DNA of 56,794 nt, from assembly GCF_002982015.1 (NCBI RefSeq), contig NZ_PVLV01000034.1:1-56794 (forward strand), given 5' to 3'. Of this stretch, positions 44,685 to 53,117 are shown in pieces (the first letter of the stretch is position 1; every line of letters begins with the position of its first letter). Made by a program: the position numbers and the translations under genes. The DNA is from Streptomyces solincola (GTDB taxonomy: Bacteria; Actinomycetota; Actinomycetes; Streptomycetales; Streptomycetaceae). Below the pieces are notes generated by a model, which saw nothing but the letters and a program-made list of their open reading frames with translations, was not told the origin of the DNA and ran no database searches.

Positions 44685-46241
44685 ATGGGAAAGACAATCG
44701 CCTCGATCACACCCCGCTGGTGGGTGGTCGTCGTCGCGTCCGGGGCGTTGGCGCTCGGCTACGTCGACCAGGAGGCGGTCGCGGTAGCGCTGCCGAGCAT
44801 CCAGCGCGATCTGCACATGTCATCGACGGAGCTGCAGCTCATCGTCAACGCCTATCTGATCGCTCTCGCGTCATGTATCGCCCTCGCCGGGCGTGCCGGT
44901 GACGTGTTCGGCCATCTGCGGATTTTTCGGTGGGGCATCGTTCTCTTCCTGCTCGCCTCGGTCGTCTGCGGCATGAGCGGCTCCATTCTCGTCATCGTCC
45001 TCGGCCGCCTGGTCCAGGGTGTGGGTGCGGCCATGATGGTGCCCAACGCCACCGCGGCGGTCATCGGTGCCTTTGAACCGAAGCAGCGAGGCCGGGCGCT
45101 GGCGATCAGCGTGAGCATCGCCATGATCTTCCTCCTGCTGGGACCGCTCATCGGTGGCCTCCTCACCTCCTTGATCTCCTGGCGAGCGGTGTTCCTCGTC
45201 AACCCTTTCCTGGGTCTTGGACTCTTGGTGCTGATGAGATGGGCAGTGCCCGCGGAGAGCTGGCCGCCCCCGACCGCGCCCCGGGGAAGGATCGACTGGG
45301 TCGCGATGCCGCTGATCGTGGTGGGGCTGGGTTCGCTGACGCTGGGCGTGATGCAGACTCGGCAGTGGGGCTGGCTCTCCCCGGGTGTCCTCGGCCTGCT
45401 CGCTACTGCGGTGGTATGCCTGGCCGGCACCGTCGCCTGGGAGCGTCGACAGACCGTGCCCCTGCTCGAACTGGGCTTGCTGTCCTTGCCGCTGTTCAGC
45501 ACCGAGGTCCTGGTGGTCTCCGCGATCCGCTTCGGGGTCAGCGGATTCACTATTCTCAGCGCGATCTGGGTCCAGGACGTCCTGGGGTTCAGTGCCATCG
45601 CCACCGGCCTGGCACAGCTCCCGTTCGTGCTCACCGTGCTCCCCGTCACGCTCTATGCAGGTGTTCTCTTCGACCGCGTCGGCGCGCGCCTGCCGGTCGT
45701 GGTCGGCACCGCAGCGGTCGCGACGTCCATGCTGTGGATGGCGGCGGTGCTGGACCGACTGTCCTATCCGCAGCTCATCGCGCCTTACGCGCTGTTGGGG
45801 TTCGGTCTGGGACTGGCCGTCAGCCCCGCGATCACGGATCTGCTCAACGCCGCACCCGAGACCGCACGGGGTCAGGCCTCGGGTCTGGTGCAGACCAGTC
45901 GTGAAGTCGGCGCCGCCCTGGGTATCACCGTGATGGGCACGATCGTCTCGCATGGGCAGGCGCATGGGATCCGGCAGCTGGTGGGCGCGGACGCCTCCCC
46001 CGACCGGGTGGTCGAGGTGGAACGGAACATCGGCGCCGCTGTCGCCGATCCGGCCTCGGGGCGTATCCCGTCCGACCTCCTCCCAGCCCTCCAGCACACG
46101 GTCACTGACGCGATCGCGACGGCCTACGCGGTGGGAGGTGCCCTCGCCAGTCTCGGCGCGTTGCTCTTCCTCTGGCGGTCGTGGGCCCTCGCGCGCGCCG
46201 ACACCTCCAGCATCGGACACCCAGGCAGCAAAAAGAAATGA
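44685..46241 (+). CDS. MFS transporter, DHA2-type
   Basis: A 518-residue proton-driven exporter with about 14 hydrophobic segments. Early helices read VVVVASGALALGYVDQEAVA and NAYLIALASCIALAGRAGDVFG (MFS loop motif region). LGRLVQGVGAAMMVPNATA is the motif-C region of antiporters of the DHA2 drug-efflux family. ATG at 44685 is used; GTG at 44670 is possible. FolE begins 30 bases after its stop, so the transporter is co-transcribed with preQ0 genes. It may export a 7-deazaguanine product. That is inference. Confidence 0.87.
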   Translation: MGKTIASITPRWWVVVVASGALALGYVDQEAVAVALPSIQRDLHMSSTELQLIVNAYLIALASCIALAGRAGDVFGHLRIFRWGIVLFLLASVVCGMSGSILVIVLGRLVQGVGAAMMVPNATAAVIGAFEPKQRGRALAISVSIAMIFLLLGPLIGGLLTSLISWRAVFLVNPFLGLGLLVLMRWAVPAESWPPPTAPRGRIDWVAMPLIVVGLGSLTLGVMQTRQWGWLSPGVLGLLATAVVCLAGTVAWERRQTVPLLELGLLSLPLFSTEVLVVSAIRFGVSGFTILSAIWVQDVLGFSAIATGLAQLPFVLTVLPVTLYAGVLFDRVGARLPVVVGTAAVATSMLWMAAVLDRLSYPQLIAPYALLGFGLGLAVSPAITDLLNAAPETARGQASGLVQTSREVGAALGITVMGTIVSHGQAHGIRQLVGADASPDRVVEVERNIGAAVADPASGRIPSDLLPALQHTVTDAIATAYAVGGALASLGALLFLWRSWALARADTSSIGHPGSKKK

Positions 46242-46271
46242 TTCCTCCCCTTCTGTACCTATGGTGGAACA

Positions 46272-46847
46272 ATGGAGAAGTCACCAAGCATCGATATGCA
46301 GGCAGGCATCAACGCGGCGCGCGACTTCCTGCTGGCCATGGGCCTCTCCCTGGACTCCCCCAATCTCCAGGACACGCCCCGGCGTATGACCGAGGCCTAC
46401 CGTGAACTGCTCAGCCCGCGCCGGTTCCAGCTCACCACCTTCCCCAACGACGAGGGCTATGAGGAACTGGTGGTAGCACGCTCCATTCCGGTACGCACCG
46501 TGTGCGAGCACCACATGCTGCCCTTCGTGGGAACCGCCCACGTCGCGTACCTGCCGCGCGAACGCATCGTGGGCCTGTCCAAGCTCGCCCGGCTGGTCGA
46601 GTTCTACGCGCACCGCCCCCAGGTCCAGGAGCGACTCACCCGCCAGGTAGCCGACTGGCTCGACGACAAACTGCACCCCAAGGCGGTCGGCGTGGTGATC
46701 GAGGCCACGCACTCCTGCATGACCTTGCGAGGGGTGACCGCAGTGGGCTCCACGACCGTCACCTCGACCCTGCTCGGCACCCTCCGTGAGGACCCGGGCC
46801 TCCGCACTGAGTTTCTTTCCCTGATCGGTCTGCCCCAGCACAGATAG
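46272..46847 (+). CDS. folE: GTP cyclohydrolase I
   Basis: A 191-residue enzyme that converts GTP to 7,8-dihydroneopterin triphosphate. Zinc ligands Cys78 and His81 (VCEHHMLPFVG) and Cys149 (HSCMTLRG) keep the spacing of the E. coli enzyme (71 residues). The substrate-binding PRERIVGLSKLARLVEFYA and VCEHH blocks are intact. ATG at 46272 follows GGTGGA. Its place before queD and queC shows that it serves 7-deazaguanine rather than folate synthesis. A chromosomal folE for folate is expected elsewhere. Confidence 0.95.
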   Translation: MEKSPSIDMQAGINAARDFLLAMGLSLDSPNLQDTPRRMTEAYRELLSPRRFQLTTFPNDEGYEELVVARSIPVRTVCEHHMLPFVGTAHVAYLPRERIVGLSKLARLVEFYAHRPQVQERLTRQVADWLDDKLHPKAVGVVIEATHSCMTLRGVTAVGSTTVTSTLLGTLREDPGLRTEFLSLIGLPQHR

Positions 46848-46858
46848 GACTACCGGAG

Positions 46859-47272
46859 ATGGAGCGCTTCACTGTCACCAAGGCCCTGGACTTCTCCTAC
46901 GGCCACCGCCTGGTCCGCTACACCGGCAAGTGCCGACATCTGCACGGGCACAACGGCCTGCTGGAAGTCGTCCTCGAAACGGACCGGCTTGACGAACGAG
47001 GCATGGCAATCGACTTCTCCGAGATCAAGGACACCCTGGGGAAATGGGTCCGGGAGCACTTGGACCACCGGATGATCCTGTGCCGGGAAGACCCCCTGGT
47101 CCCGCTCCTCGAAAAGATCGGCGAACCCCTCTACGTCATGGAGGACAATCCCACCGCGGAGAACATCGCCAAGGAAGTGTGGAACAAGGCGGCCGACCAG
47201 GGCCTGCCCGTCCGCGAGACGCGCCTGTGGGAGACGTCGACGAGTCTGGCCTCCTACCGCGGGTCACGATGA
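46859..47272 (+). CDS. queD: 6-carboxytetrahydropterin synthase QueD
   Basis: A 137-residue pterin-fold enzyme that turns dihydroneopterin triphosphate into 6-carboxy-tetrahydropterin. The QueD signature C-x3-H-G-H is present: Cys25, His29, His31 (KCRHLHGHNG), with His16 (SYGHRL) as the third zinc ligand. Asp69-His70 (HLDHRMI) and Glu124 region (LWETSTS) complete the active site. ATG lies 11 bases after the folE stop; the stop overlaps queC (ATGA). Confidence 0.95.
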   Translation: MERFTVTKALDFSYGHRLVRYTGKCRHLHGHNGLLEVVLETDRLDERGMAIDFSEIKDTLGKWVREHLDHRMILCREDPLVPLLEKIGEPLYVMEDNPTAENIAKEVWNKAADQGLPVRETRLWETSTSLASYRGSR

Positions 47273-47955
47273 CGCAACCGGTGGCCGTACTGGCCAGCGG
47301 AGGCATCGACAGTTGCGCCCTGGTCGGCGATCTCGCCCGCCGGCACACCGTCCATCCGCTGTACATCGCGTGCGGCCTCGCCTGGGAACAGGAGGAACAA
47401 TCGGCCCTCGACCGCTTCCTCACCGTCCTGGATGCGCCGGCCGTCCGGCCTGTCACCGTCCTGCCCGCACCTGTCGCGGCGCTCTACGGGCGACGTTGGA
47501 GCGTGACCGGGCTCGGTGTGCCCGCCGCAGGGACGTCCGACGCCGCCGTGCAGCTGCCCGGCCGCAACCTCCTGCTGCTGACGGTGGCGGCCGTGTGGTG
47601 CTCGCTCAACGGAGTCGAGGACATCGCGATCGGGACACTCGCGGACAACCCGATGCCGGACGGGTCTCCCGCGTTCATCCAGGAATACGCACGCTGCCTC
47701 AGCACCGGCTTGGCGCCCCACAGGATCTCCCTCAGCGCTCCCCTGGCAGACATGGCGAAGGAGGAGGTGATCGCGCAGTTCCAGGAGCTTCCCCTGAACG
47801 AGGCCCTCACATGCATGGCGCCGACGCACAACGCGGCGGGCATGCTGCTGCACTGCGGCGCCTGCAACAAGTGCAGCGAACGGCGCGACGCGTTCCAGCG
47901 CGCGGGCATCGCCGATGCCACACGCTACGCGACGGATCCGGAAGCGCGCGCTTGA
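47269..47955 (+). CDS. queC: 7-cyano-7-deazaguanine synthase QueC
   Basis: A 228-residue ATP-dependent enzyme that makes preQ0 from 7-carboxy-7-deazaguanine and ammonia. The pyrophosphatase P-loop is LASGGIDSCALVGDLA. RNLLLLTVAAVWC and LADNPMPDGSPAFI follow. The zinc site near the end comprises TCMAP, then HCGACNKCSERRDAFQ, with four cysteines. Length and motifs are complete. It is the last gene of the transporter-folE-queD-queC operon. The radical SAM enzyme QueE that makes its substrate is not in the window. Confidence 0.95.
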   Translation: MTQPVAVLASGGIDSCALVGDLARRHTVHPLYIACGLAWEQEEQSALDRFLTVLDAPAVRPVTVLPAPVAALYGRRWSVTGLGVPAAGTSDAAVQLPGRNLLLLTVAAVWCSLNGVEDIAIGTLADNPMPDGSPAFIQEYARCLSTGLAPHRISLSAPLADMAKEEVIAQFQELPLNEALTCMAPTHNAAGMLLHCGACNKCSERRDAFQRAGIADATRYATDPEARA

Positions 47956-48424
47956 CAGGAAGCGGCGAGCCAGCAGGGTTCGATCCTAGATGTCCCGCCA
48001 CCTCGCGGTGGCAGACGGGCCGCTGGCGACCGCCGCACAGAGTCGATCAGGGAGGGATTGCCGGGATGACACCGCTTACACCGCCGCTACGAACGCAAAG
48101 CCGCACACTTCCTCACGTTCGCAGGCATCGCCGCAGCCCTCATCTGCTACCGCCGGCTCGCCAAATGAGATGACTCCCAAGAGGCAAGTGGTTGGTGCAG
48201 ATCTCGCGGTCGCTGGAGTGGCCGCCGCCCGCCGCCCTGGGGCGATGGTCCGCAATCGAGGATCCCACAATTCATGCTCCACCCCCCCAGCCCGCGCCTC
48301 ACCCTCTCACGGGGAGAAGGTGGCTCGCCGCTCCCACCACCGGAGTAATCGGGCGGTGGAATTGCCGCATGCCACGATCATCTGCCCGACAGAAGTTCAG
48401 CGGCAACACCCAGAGAGAAGCGAC
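47956..48424. other. Gap with IS5 and SDR relics and surface-gene promoter
   Basis: A block at 48030-48080 resembles 55050-55105: CGCACAGAG followed by TCAGGGA, then GGGATGACACCGC. On the minus strand this is the end of a short-chain dehydrogenase (GGVIPAIPP, stop). An IS5 tail follows on the plus strand. From about 48335 to 48424 lies the leader of the secreted gene, with GATCATCTGNNCGACA shared with the leader of the second paralogue at about 52320. Confidence 0.45.
48085..48168 (+). mobile_element. IS5-family transposase C-terminal relic
   Basis: 27 codons read RYERKAAHFLTFAGIAAALI and CYRRLAK before a stop, the usual end of an IS5-group transposase. Nothing upstream belongs to it. A fragment of the matching N-terminal part lies at 51750-52068, about 3.6 kb away, perhaps from another copy. 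Confidence 0.7.
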
Positions 48425-48997
48425 GTGGGCACTAGGATTCAGTCGGCAGCGGTGTGTCTGATGCTGTCCGTGGCGGCGGCCGGCAGCATCACCATCAGCA
48501 CCGCCCATGCCGACACCCATGGCGATCAGGACTACCCCCAAACCGTGATCAATATGGGAAACGACAACAACATCGCCGGCCGGGACAACACCGTCGGGTC
48601 CGGCCACACGGTAGGCATCGGACACACAGTCACCTCCGGCGTAGGCGGCCAGACACCGCCCGCCATCCCCACGGCCACGACCGTCACGGTCCGCAACGAG
48701 CTCGCCACGGCTCTGACGAACACCGGCTCGGTCATCCTGCCGGGCGTCAGCGTCACACCTCGAAACCCCATCCCGCCCCAGGGCAGCAGCAGCTACACGA
48801 TCACCTGGAACCAGAGCGACACCGCCGCGAACCGGGTCACGCTGGCCTACCAGATCGGCGGTGACCCGACGCGCAGAGTCAGCATCAGCACCTACATCGA
48901 GGATGACGGGACCCCCGAGACCCTGTGCACGGCCCCCAGCGGCATCCAGTGCACGGTCGCAGGCCCCCAGAGCGGCCCTGAAATCACCATCAGTTAG
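48425..48997 (+). CDS. Secreted protein with GRDNTVGSGHT block, copy A
   Basis: A 190-residue protein not assignable to a known family. A signal peptide ends near AHADTHG (hydrophobic core CLMLSVAAAGSITIS). Next comes the block VINMGNDNNIAGRD, NTVGSGHTVGIGHTV, which falls into hexads with Gly at one fixed place and Asn/His-Thr-Val before it. The remainder is beta-rich (TTVTVRNELATAL, SSYTITWNQSDTAANRV) with two late cysteines (LCTAPSGIQC), probably a disulphide. GTG at 48425 follows GAGAGAAG. Paralogues lie at 52365 and 53789, and a relic of a fourth copy at 52075. A cell-surface, possibly self-assembling protein is a guess from the neighbouring rodlin. Confidence 0.75.
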   Translation: MGTRIQSAAVCLMLSVAAAGSITISTAHADTHGDQDYPQTVINMGNDNNIAGRDNTVGSGHTVGIGHTVTSGVGGQTPPAIPTATTVTVRNELATALTNTGSVILPGVSVTPRNPIPPQGSSSYTITWNQSDTAANRVTLAYQIGGDPTRRVSISTYIEDDGTPETLCTAPSGIQCTVAGPQSGPEITIS

Positions 48998-49163
48998 GTC
49001 GCGTCCAAGCAAGGGGCAGGCACGTACTCCCTGCCGGCCGCCGCCGCCGCGCCGCGCAAGTCACCCAACAGGCGGCAGCCACCACTCCCCCTCGCCGGCT
49101 TCCATCGACGAGGGGGAGTTTCGCCACACTCACCACTGGACTAATGGCCCTGTGAGGCCCTGC
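48923..49163 (+). repeat. Direct repeat, copy 1 (about 240 bp)
   Basis: From the last 25 codons of secreted copy A through its terminator and some 160 bases beyond, the sequence is nearly the same as 52075-52311. It shows a segmental duplication that includes the end of this gene family. Confidence 0.85.
49085..49118 (+). terminator. Terminator of secreted gene A
   Basis: Stem CTCCCCCTCG / CGAGGGGGAG with a 14-base loop and TTT after it, about 90 bases after the stop. The duplicated segment carries the same hairpin at 52234-52267. Confidence 0.75.
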
Positions 49164-49281
49164 GGTGCTCTACAAGCTCAGCTTGGCGTGGGCGGTCTCT
49201 CGGGGCTTGCTGGCGCGGTTTCAGGTGATCGTGTTGGAGCTGGTGGATCCGGTGGTGACGCCAGAGCGGCTGCGGGTGAGG

Positions 49282-49575
49282 AGCGGCACAGTGAGAAGGT
49301 GCGCGGGGAGCGGCTGGGGTCGCTTCAGGCGGCGTTGCTGCTCACCATGGCGAATCATGGGCTTCAGACGTGTATCACTTTCCATCGTCGGACGATGGAG
49401 GCGCAGGAGTTCGCGGCCGGCCTGGAGGCGGTGGCCGCGAAGCAGCATGCCGACCAGCCCGGGACCTATCCGTGGCGGGTGTGGGCGGACTGGCTGTGCG
49501 GGGAGCATCCGGCCGAGCAGCGGCGCGAGGTGCTGCGGCAGTTCGGGGTGACGGCGCGACGGGGCGGTGCTGTCA
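49282..49575 (+). pseudogene. Middle fragment of DEAD-box helicase
   Basis: One plus-strand frame reads ERLGSLQAALLLTMANHGLQ, TCITFHRRTMEAQEFAAGL and YPWRVWADWLCGEHPAEQRR. This is the second RecA-like lobe of the Streptomyces helicase-associated-domain proteins. Both ends are missing. The sequence switches to an IS5 fragment on the other strand near 49590. The N-terminal lobe of a related protein is at 51216. Confidence 0.7.
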
Positions 49576-49595
49576 TGCGGACCGGATCGGCCCCC

Positions 49596-49715
49596 TCACG
49601 CCGCGGCCACCAGCAGCATCCGCAGGGCGGTGATCAGCTTGTTGAACTGCCGAGTGCTCAGCCCGGTGAACGGGCCTATCCACGAGGGCTCCGACGCCGC
49701 GATCACACCGGCCAT
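49596..49715 (-). mobile_element. IS5-family transposase N-terminal relic
   Basis: 39 codons read MAGVIAASEPSWIGPFTGLS, TRQFNKLITALR, then MLLVAAA and a stop. This is the beginning of an IS5-group DDE transposase with an internal deletion. The fragment at 55200-55695 carries the later part of a similar transposase. Confidence 0.7.
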
Positions 49716-49860
49716 GGCAAGGTCCTTCAGCACTGGCCGACAGTTACGGGACAACCTCTACGGGTCAAAGCCAGACAAGAGCCGTTACCTTCGCCACCTT
49801 CCTGTTGTTTAGCCTCACGGACCCAGGCACCTGGGTTTGTCGATGAATGAAGGGTGCACT

Positions 49861-50250
49861 GTGATCAAGAAGGTTCTGGCCACCGCCGGTATCGCTGCGG
49901 CCGTGCTGGGCGCTGCCGCTCCGATGGCCTCCGCCGTGGGCAACGACGGAATCGACACGCAGAACGGCAACTTCGCCACCCAGTCCTACGGCAACACCGT
50001 CACCGGTGGCTACATGAGCCCGCAGATCGGGCTCATCCAGGGCTCGCTGAACAAGCCCTGTGTCGGACTGCCGGCCCAGATCGACGTGCAGAACCTCGCG
50101 CTGGCCAACATCGGGGTGCAGGACATCCTCAACGACACCCAGAACCAGCAGTGCGCCGAGAACTCCACCGCGGTCAAGGGCGACAGCGCCCTGTCGCACA
50201 TCCTGGAGAACGTCCTCTCGGAGAACCTCTCCGCCGCCGTCGAGGACTAA
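49861..50250 (+). CDS. rdl: Rodlin surface protein
   Basis: A 129-residue secreted protein of the rodlin family (RdlA/RdlB). Rodlins align chaplin amyloid fibres into the rodlet layer of aerial hyphae and spores. Signal peptide: MIKKVLATAGIAAAVLGAAA, cleaved near ASAVGND. The mature part has NGNFATQSYGNTVTGGYMSP, QIGLIQGSLNKPCVGLP, IGVQDILNDTQNQQCAEN and GDSALSHILENV. The two cysteines (KPC, QQC) are in rodlin positions. GTG at 49861 follows GAAGGG. CGTTAC at 49783 and TGTTGT at 49803 are weak candidates for a developmental sigma factor promoter. Only one rodlin is present, and no chaplin is in the window. Confidence 0.9.
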   Translation: MIKKVLATAGIAAAVLGAAAPMASAVGNDGIDTQNGNFATQSYGNTVTGGYMSPQIGLIQGSLNKPCVGLPAQIDVQNLALANIGVQDILNDTQNQQCAENSTAVKGDSALSHILENVLSENLSAAVED

Positions 50251-51215
50251 CTACGGGCTCACCGCCGAGCGACTTTCATCGTTCCGTGTTACAGCCGCCG
50301 CAACTCCATCGATGGGAAGCAGCGGCTACACCGAGACAGAAGTGCAGGTACTGCCCCCTCTGTGCATCTGCGGAGGTTTGCTGTCGCACGAGCAGCGGGC
50401 TTCCCGTGCAGAGTCGGTGAGACATGAGGACGAGTCCGAGTTTTCGGCGTGATTTCCATGGCGAACTCGGCGTCAAAACAAAATTGTTCGGCACCTGCGC
50501 AACAAATCGGTACCACCCGGTTCGCCCATAAGTGCCGGCTGCGCCCTCGCCTGGGATCGAAGCCGAATGCTCCGCCAGTCAAAGGCTGGTGGGGCATTCG
50601 GTCATTCGGTCACTATGCCCTAGCGATTTTCGCCGGGCAGGAGATTCCCAAACTGTCATGGCCTTCCGGCCTGCAGCTCGGACACTTGCAGAACGAGAGC
50701 AATATGCACGTTCTATCGTGCCGTATGGGTGCACAAAATTGCCCAACGTTCCCGTTGGGCAATTTTGTGCACCAACGCTACCGATGATTCACCTGTAGCG
50801 TCTTCTCGACGCCTGCAAGCATACCTGACATGGGACAGAAGCAGTCGCAGTCCATGGCAAGAATAACTGAATATTCAGGCTGGTCCGCCCACTCCCTGAC
50901 CTCACGTTACTTGCAAGCTTCGAATATGCCACCATGCTGCCTTCCGCCCTCGGGCAACCGACGCCCCGGCTGGGCATCCCGGACCTGGCCCGGAGCAGGG
51001 GCCGGTTCTGCGGCCGCCGCGGACCGCAGTGTGAGGCCGAGTTCTTCCCGGAGCGCGTACTGCCAGCCGGCCAGGCCCGCCCAGACCCAGGCGGCTCTCA
51101 ACAGCAATGAGTCCACGCTGTCCACCACGATCCGCAAATACCTCACACACCACGGGACGGAGCCACCGGGTCGAGTCCCTCCGCCACTTCGCAAAGGATC
51201 ACCCACGAGACGGTC
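50251..51215. other. Gene-poor, lower-G+C stretch
   Basis: Nearly 1 kb after the rodlin gene without a recognised gene, and with lower G+C than its surroundings up to about 50.9 kb. It holds a perfect 21-bp hairpin (separate entry) and the 12-base palindrome CTGAATATTCAG at 50867-50878. One minus-strand frame around 51000-51150 (DSLLLRAAWVWAGLAGWQYA) looks weakly protein-like, with no family. Confidence 0.5.
50728..50773. repeat. Perfect 21-bp inverted repeat hairpin
   Basis: Left arm GGTGCACAAAATTGCCCAACG, loop TTCC, right arm its exact complement. The stem has an A/T core unusual for this genome. No T-run follows. It could be a bidirectional terminator, a protein-binding cruciform or the end of a small mobile unit. 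Confidence 0.9.
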
Positions 51216-51650
51216 ATGGCCGCGGCGGCCGCCCGGCGGAGCGTTCCGCGAGGGCGGGTGCCGGTCATCGTGCCGACGCTGGACCTGCTGACGCAGACGG
51301 TCCAGGCGTGGCGGGAGGCCGGGCACCAGGGGCCGGCGGTGGCGGTGTGCACCCTGGATGACGATCCCGACCTGTGGAACTTGCGGGTGCGGGCGATGAC
51401 GAATCCGGTGCGGTTGGCGATGTGGCATGGGTCCGGGCCGGTGCTGATCTTCGGGACGTACGCCTCGCTGGGGGTGTTGGAGGAGGCGTTCGCCGGCGCC
51501 TACGGGCAGCGGCTCGCGCCGCTGGACCTGGTGGTCGTGGACGAGGCGCATCGGACGTCGGGGTCGATGGGTAAGGCGTGGGCCGCGGTGCTGAGCGGGG
51601 AGACTCTCGCCGCGCTCGCCGCCCTCGGACTCGCATGGGCCGCCGGTTAG
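51216..51650 (+). pseudogene. Internally deleted DEAD-box helicase
   Basis: A 144-codon frame that begins MAAAAARRSVPRGRVPVIVP (just after where the Walker A loop should be; the bases before read THETVM instead of GTGKTVM). It keeps VVVDEAHRTSG (DEAH box) and then jumps at KAWAAVLSG to the family C-terminus AALAALGLAWAAG. The second helicase lobe and most HA repeats are gone. It joins N- and C-terminal ends of one protein through a large deletion. Confidence 0.75.
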
Positions 51651-51749
51651 TGCCGTCGGCGGTCTAGCCCGCAGTTACTGATCGTTTCAGAATGCGATTC
51701 GTTCAGGGCTTGCTCGTTGGATGCGGGTGCCGACAGCATCTGGGGTGTG

Positions 51750-52068
51750 TCTGCTGGCCTTGTGCCTGATGACCTGTGGGAACGAATGGCCCCGTTGCTG
51801 CCGGAGCGGCCGGCAAGGCGGTTTCGGTATCCGGGACGCTTGCCGGTGAACGATCGTGCAGCGTTGCGGGCCATCGTTTACGTGCTGTGCGAGAGCGTCA
51901 GTTGAAGGGATGTTCCGATGCCTCGCACGTCGGGCCCTCAAGGGGGGCTCACACCGGACCTTCGCCGGTCGATCGCGCCCGCCCGGGCAGCAAGTACCAC
52001 CTCATCGTCGACCGCCACGGAACCCCACTCGTCGTCTCCCTGACCAGCGGAAACCGCCACGACGTCAC
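51750..52068 (+). mobile_element. IS5-family transposase relic
   Basis: The first frame reads LVPDDLWERMAPLLPERPAR and LPVNDRAALRAIVYVL, the N-terminal domain of an IS5-group transposase. After a gap another frame gives AHTGPSPVDRARPGSKYHLI and VDRHGTPLVVSLTSGNRHD, which belongs after the first catalytic Asp region. The end runs straight into the relic of a secreted-family gene at 52075. Dead element. Confidence 0.8.
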
Positions 52069-52074
52069 CCAGCG

Positions 52075-52311
52075 CTGTGCACGGCCCCCAGCGGTATCCA
52101 GTGCATGGTCGCAGGCCCTCAGAGCGGCCCTGAGATCACCATCAGTTAGGTCGTGTCCAAGCAAGGGGCAGGCACGTACTCCTTGGCTGTCGCCGGCCCG
52201 CTGCGCAAATCACCTAGCAGGCGGCAGCCGCCGCTCTCCCTCGTCGGCTTCCGTCGACGAGGGGGAGTTTCGCCGCACTCACTACTGGACTAATGGCCCT
52301 GTGAGGTCCCG
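52075..52311 (+). repeat. Direct repeat, copy 2, with relic of secreted-family gene
   Basis: Starts with the last 24 codons of a copy of secreted gene A (CTAPSGIQCMVAGPQSG, PEITIS, stop at 52149), followed by the same terminator (52234-52267) and flank as at 48923-49163. The 5' part of this fourth gene copy is replaced by IS5 sequence. Confidence 0.85.
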
Positions 52312-52364
52312 CCCGCCGCGATCATCTGGACGACATGATTTCGGCGCTCGTGGAGAGAAGCGGC

Positions 52365-52973
52365 GTGAAGACCAGGTCCAAGGCAGCGTCAGCGTGTGTG
52401 ATGTTCTTCGTGGCCGCGGTAGGCGGTGCTCCCGCCGCCCAGGCCTCCACGGATGACAATCAGCGCGACACACAGACGATCATCAATATGGGAAACGGCA
52501 ACAACATCGCCGGCCGGGACAACACCGTCGGGTCCGGCCACACGGTGGGCGTCGGTCACACCGTCGGCTCGGGCGTCGGGAGCCAGCCCGTCATTCCGCG
52601 GACGACCACCGTGACGGTCTCCAACGGCCTCAACGCCAATCCCCCCGACGACGACCCGAACACCCTCATCGGAGGAGGAGGGCAGGGCGGGCCGGGCGTC
52701 ACCTTCTCCCCCTCCCTCATCGACGCTCGTATCGATCCCAACGCTTTCAGCCAGTACACGATCACCTGGAACCAGAACGACACCAGCGCGAATCGCGCCC
52801 AGGTGCTCTGGGAGTCCGACGGCGTCCTGCTCACCATCACGACCACCGTCCAGGCCGACGGCACCCTGGACACCGAGTGCATCGCCGACGGCCCCGCGTA
52901 CTGCGCTGTCGCCAGCCCGGCCACCACGAATCCCGGGGTGTTCCTCTGGGCCCTCAACGACCCCGCCCAGTAG
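52365..52973 (+). CDS. Secreted protein with GRDNTVGSGHT block, copy B
   Basis: A 202-residue paralogue of copy A. Signal peptide core ACVMFFVAAVGGAPAAQAS, then TIINMGNGNNIAGRD and NTVGSGHTVGVGHTVGSG, matching copy A almost exactly. The downstream domain differs: a Gly-rich linker (LIGGGGQGGPGVTFSP), then QYTITWNQNDTSANRAQVLW (the counterpart of YTITWNQSDTAAN in A) and two late cysteines (TECIADGPAYC). GTG at 52365 follows GAGAGAAG; an upstream ATG at 52335 is less likely. It is followed by a strong hairpin terminator. Function unknown. Confidence 0.75.
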   Translation: MKTRSKAASACVMFFVAAVGGAPAAQASTDDNQRDTQTIINMGNGNNIAGRDNTVGSGHTVGVGHTVGSGVGSQPVIPRTTTVTVSNGLNANPPDDDPNTLIGGGGQGGPGVTFSPSLIDARIDPNAFSQYTITWNQNDTSANRAQVLWESDGVLLTITTTVQADGTLDTECIADGPAYCAVASPATTNPGVFLWALNDPAQ

Positions 52974-53078
52974 CACCGCCGCAGGCCGCGTGATGTGACT
53001 CGGTTCCCATGCGACAACGCCGGTCCACGAGGCCGCAGGGAAACCGAGGAGGAAACCAGACCAGCAACAGAAACCAGG

Positions 53079-53106
53079 GAGTGCCGCCGCCGTGGCGGCG
53101 GCACTC
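53079..53106. terminator. Bidirectional terminator hairpin
   Basis: Perfect 13-base inverted repeat GAGTGCCGCCGCC / GGCGGCGGCACTC with a tiny loop, between convergent secreted gene B and the small peptide gene. Confidence 0.8.
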
Positions 53107-53117
53107 GCCGACGTTCT

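Noticed and set aside
46272-47955. A hidden queE in or next to the preQ0 operon
   Set aside because: No frame shows the radical SAM CxxxCxxC pattern of QueE between 44 and 56 kb on either strand.
48861-49850. Single long plus-strand frame spanning the helicase fragment and flanks
   Set aside because: Only 49282-49575 has family sequence; the ends are shadow or belong to an IS5 piece on the other strand.
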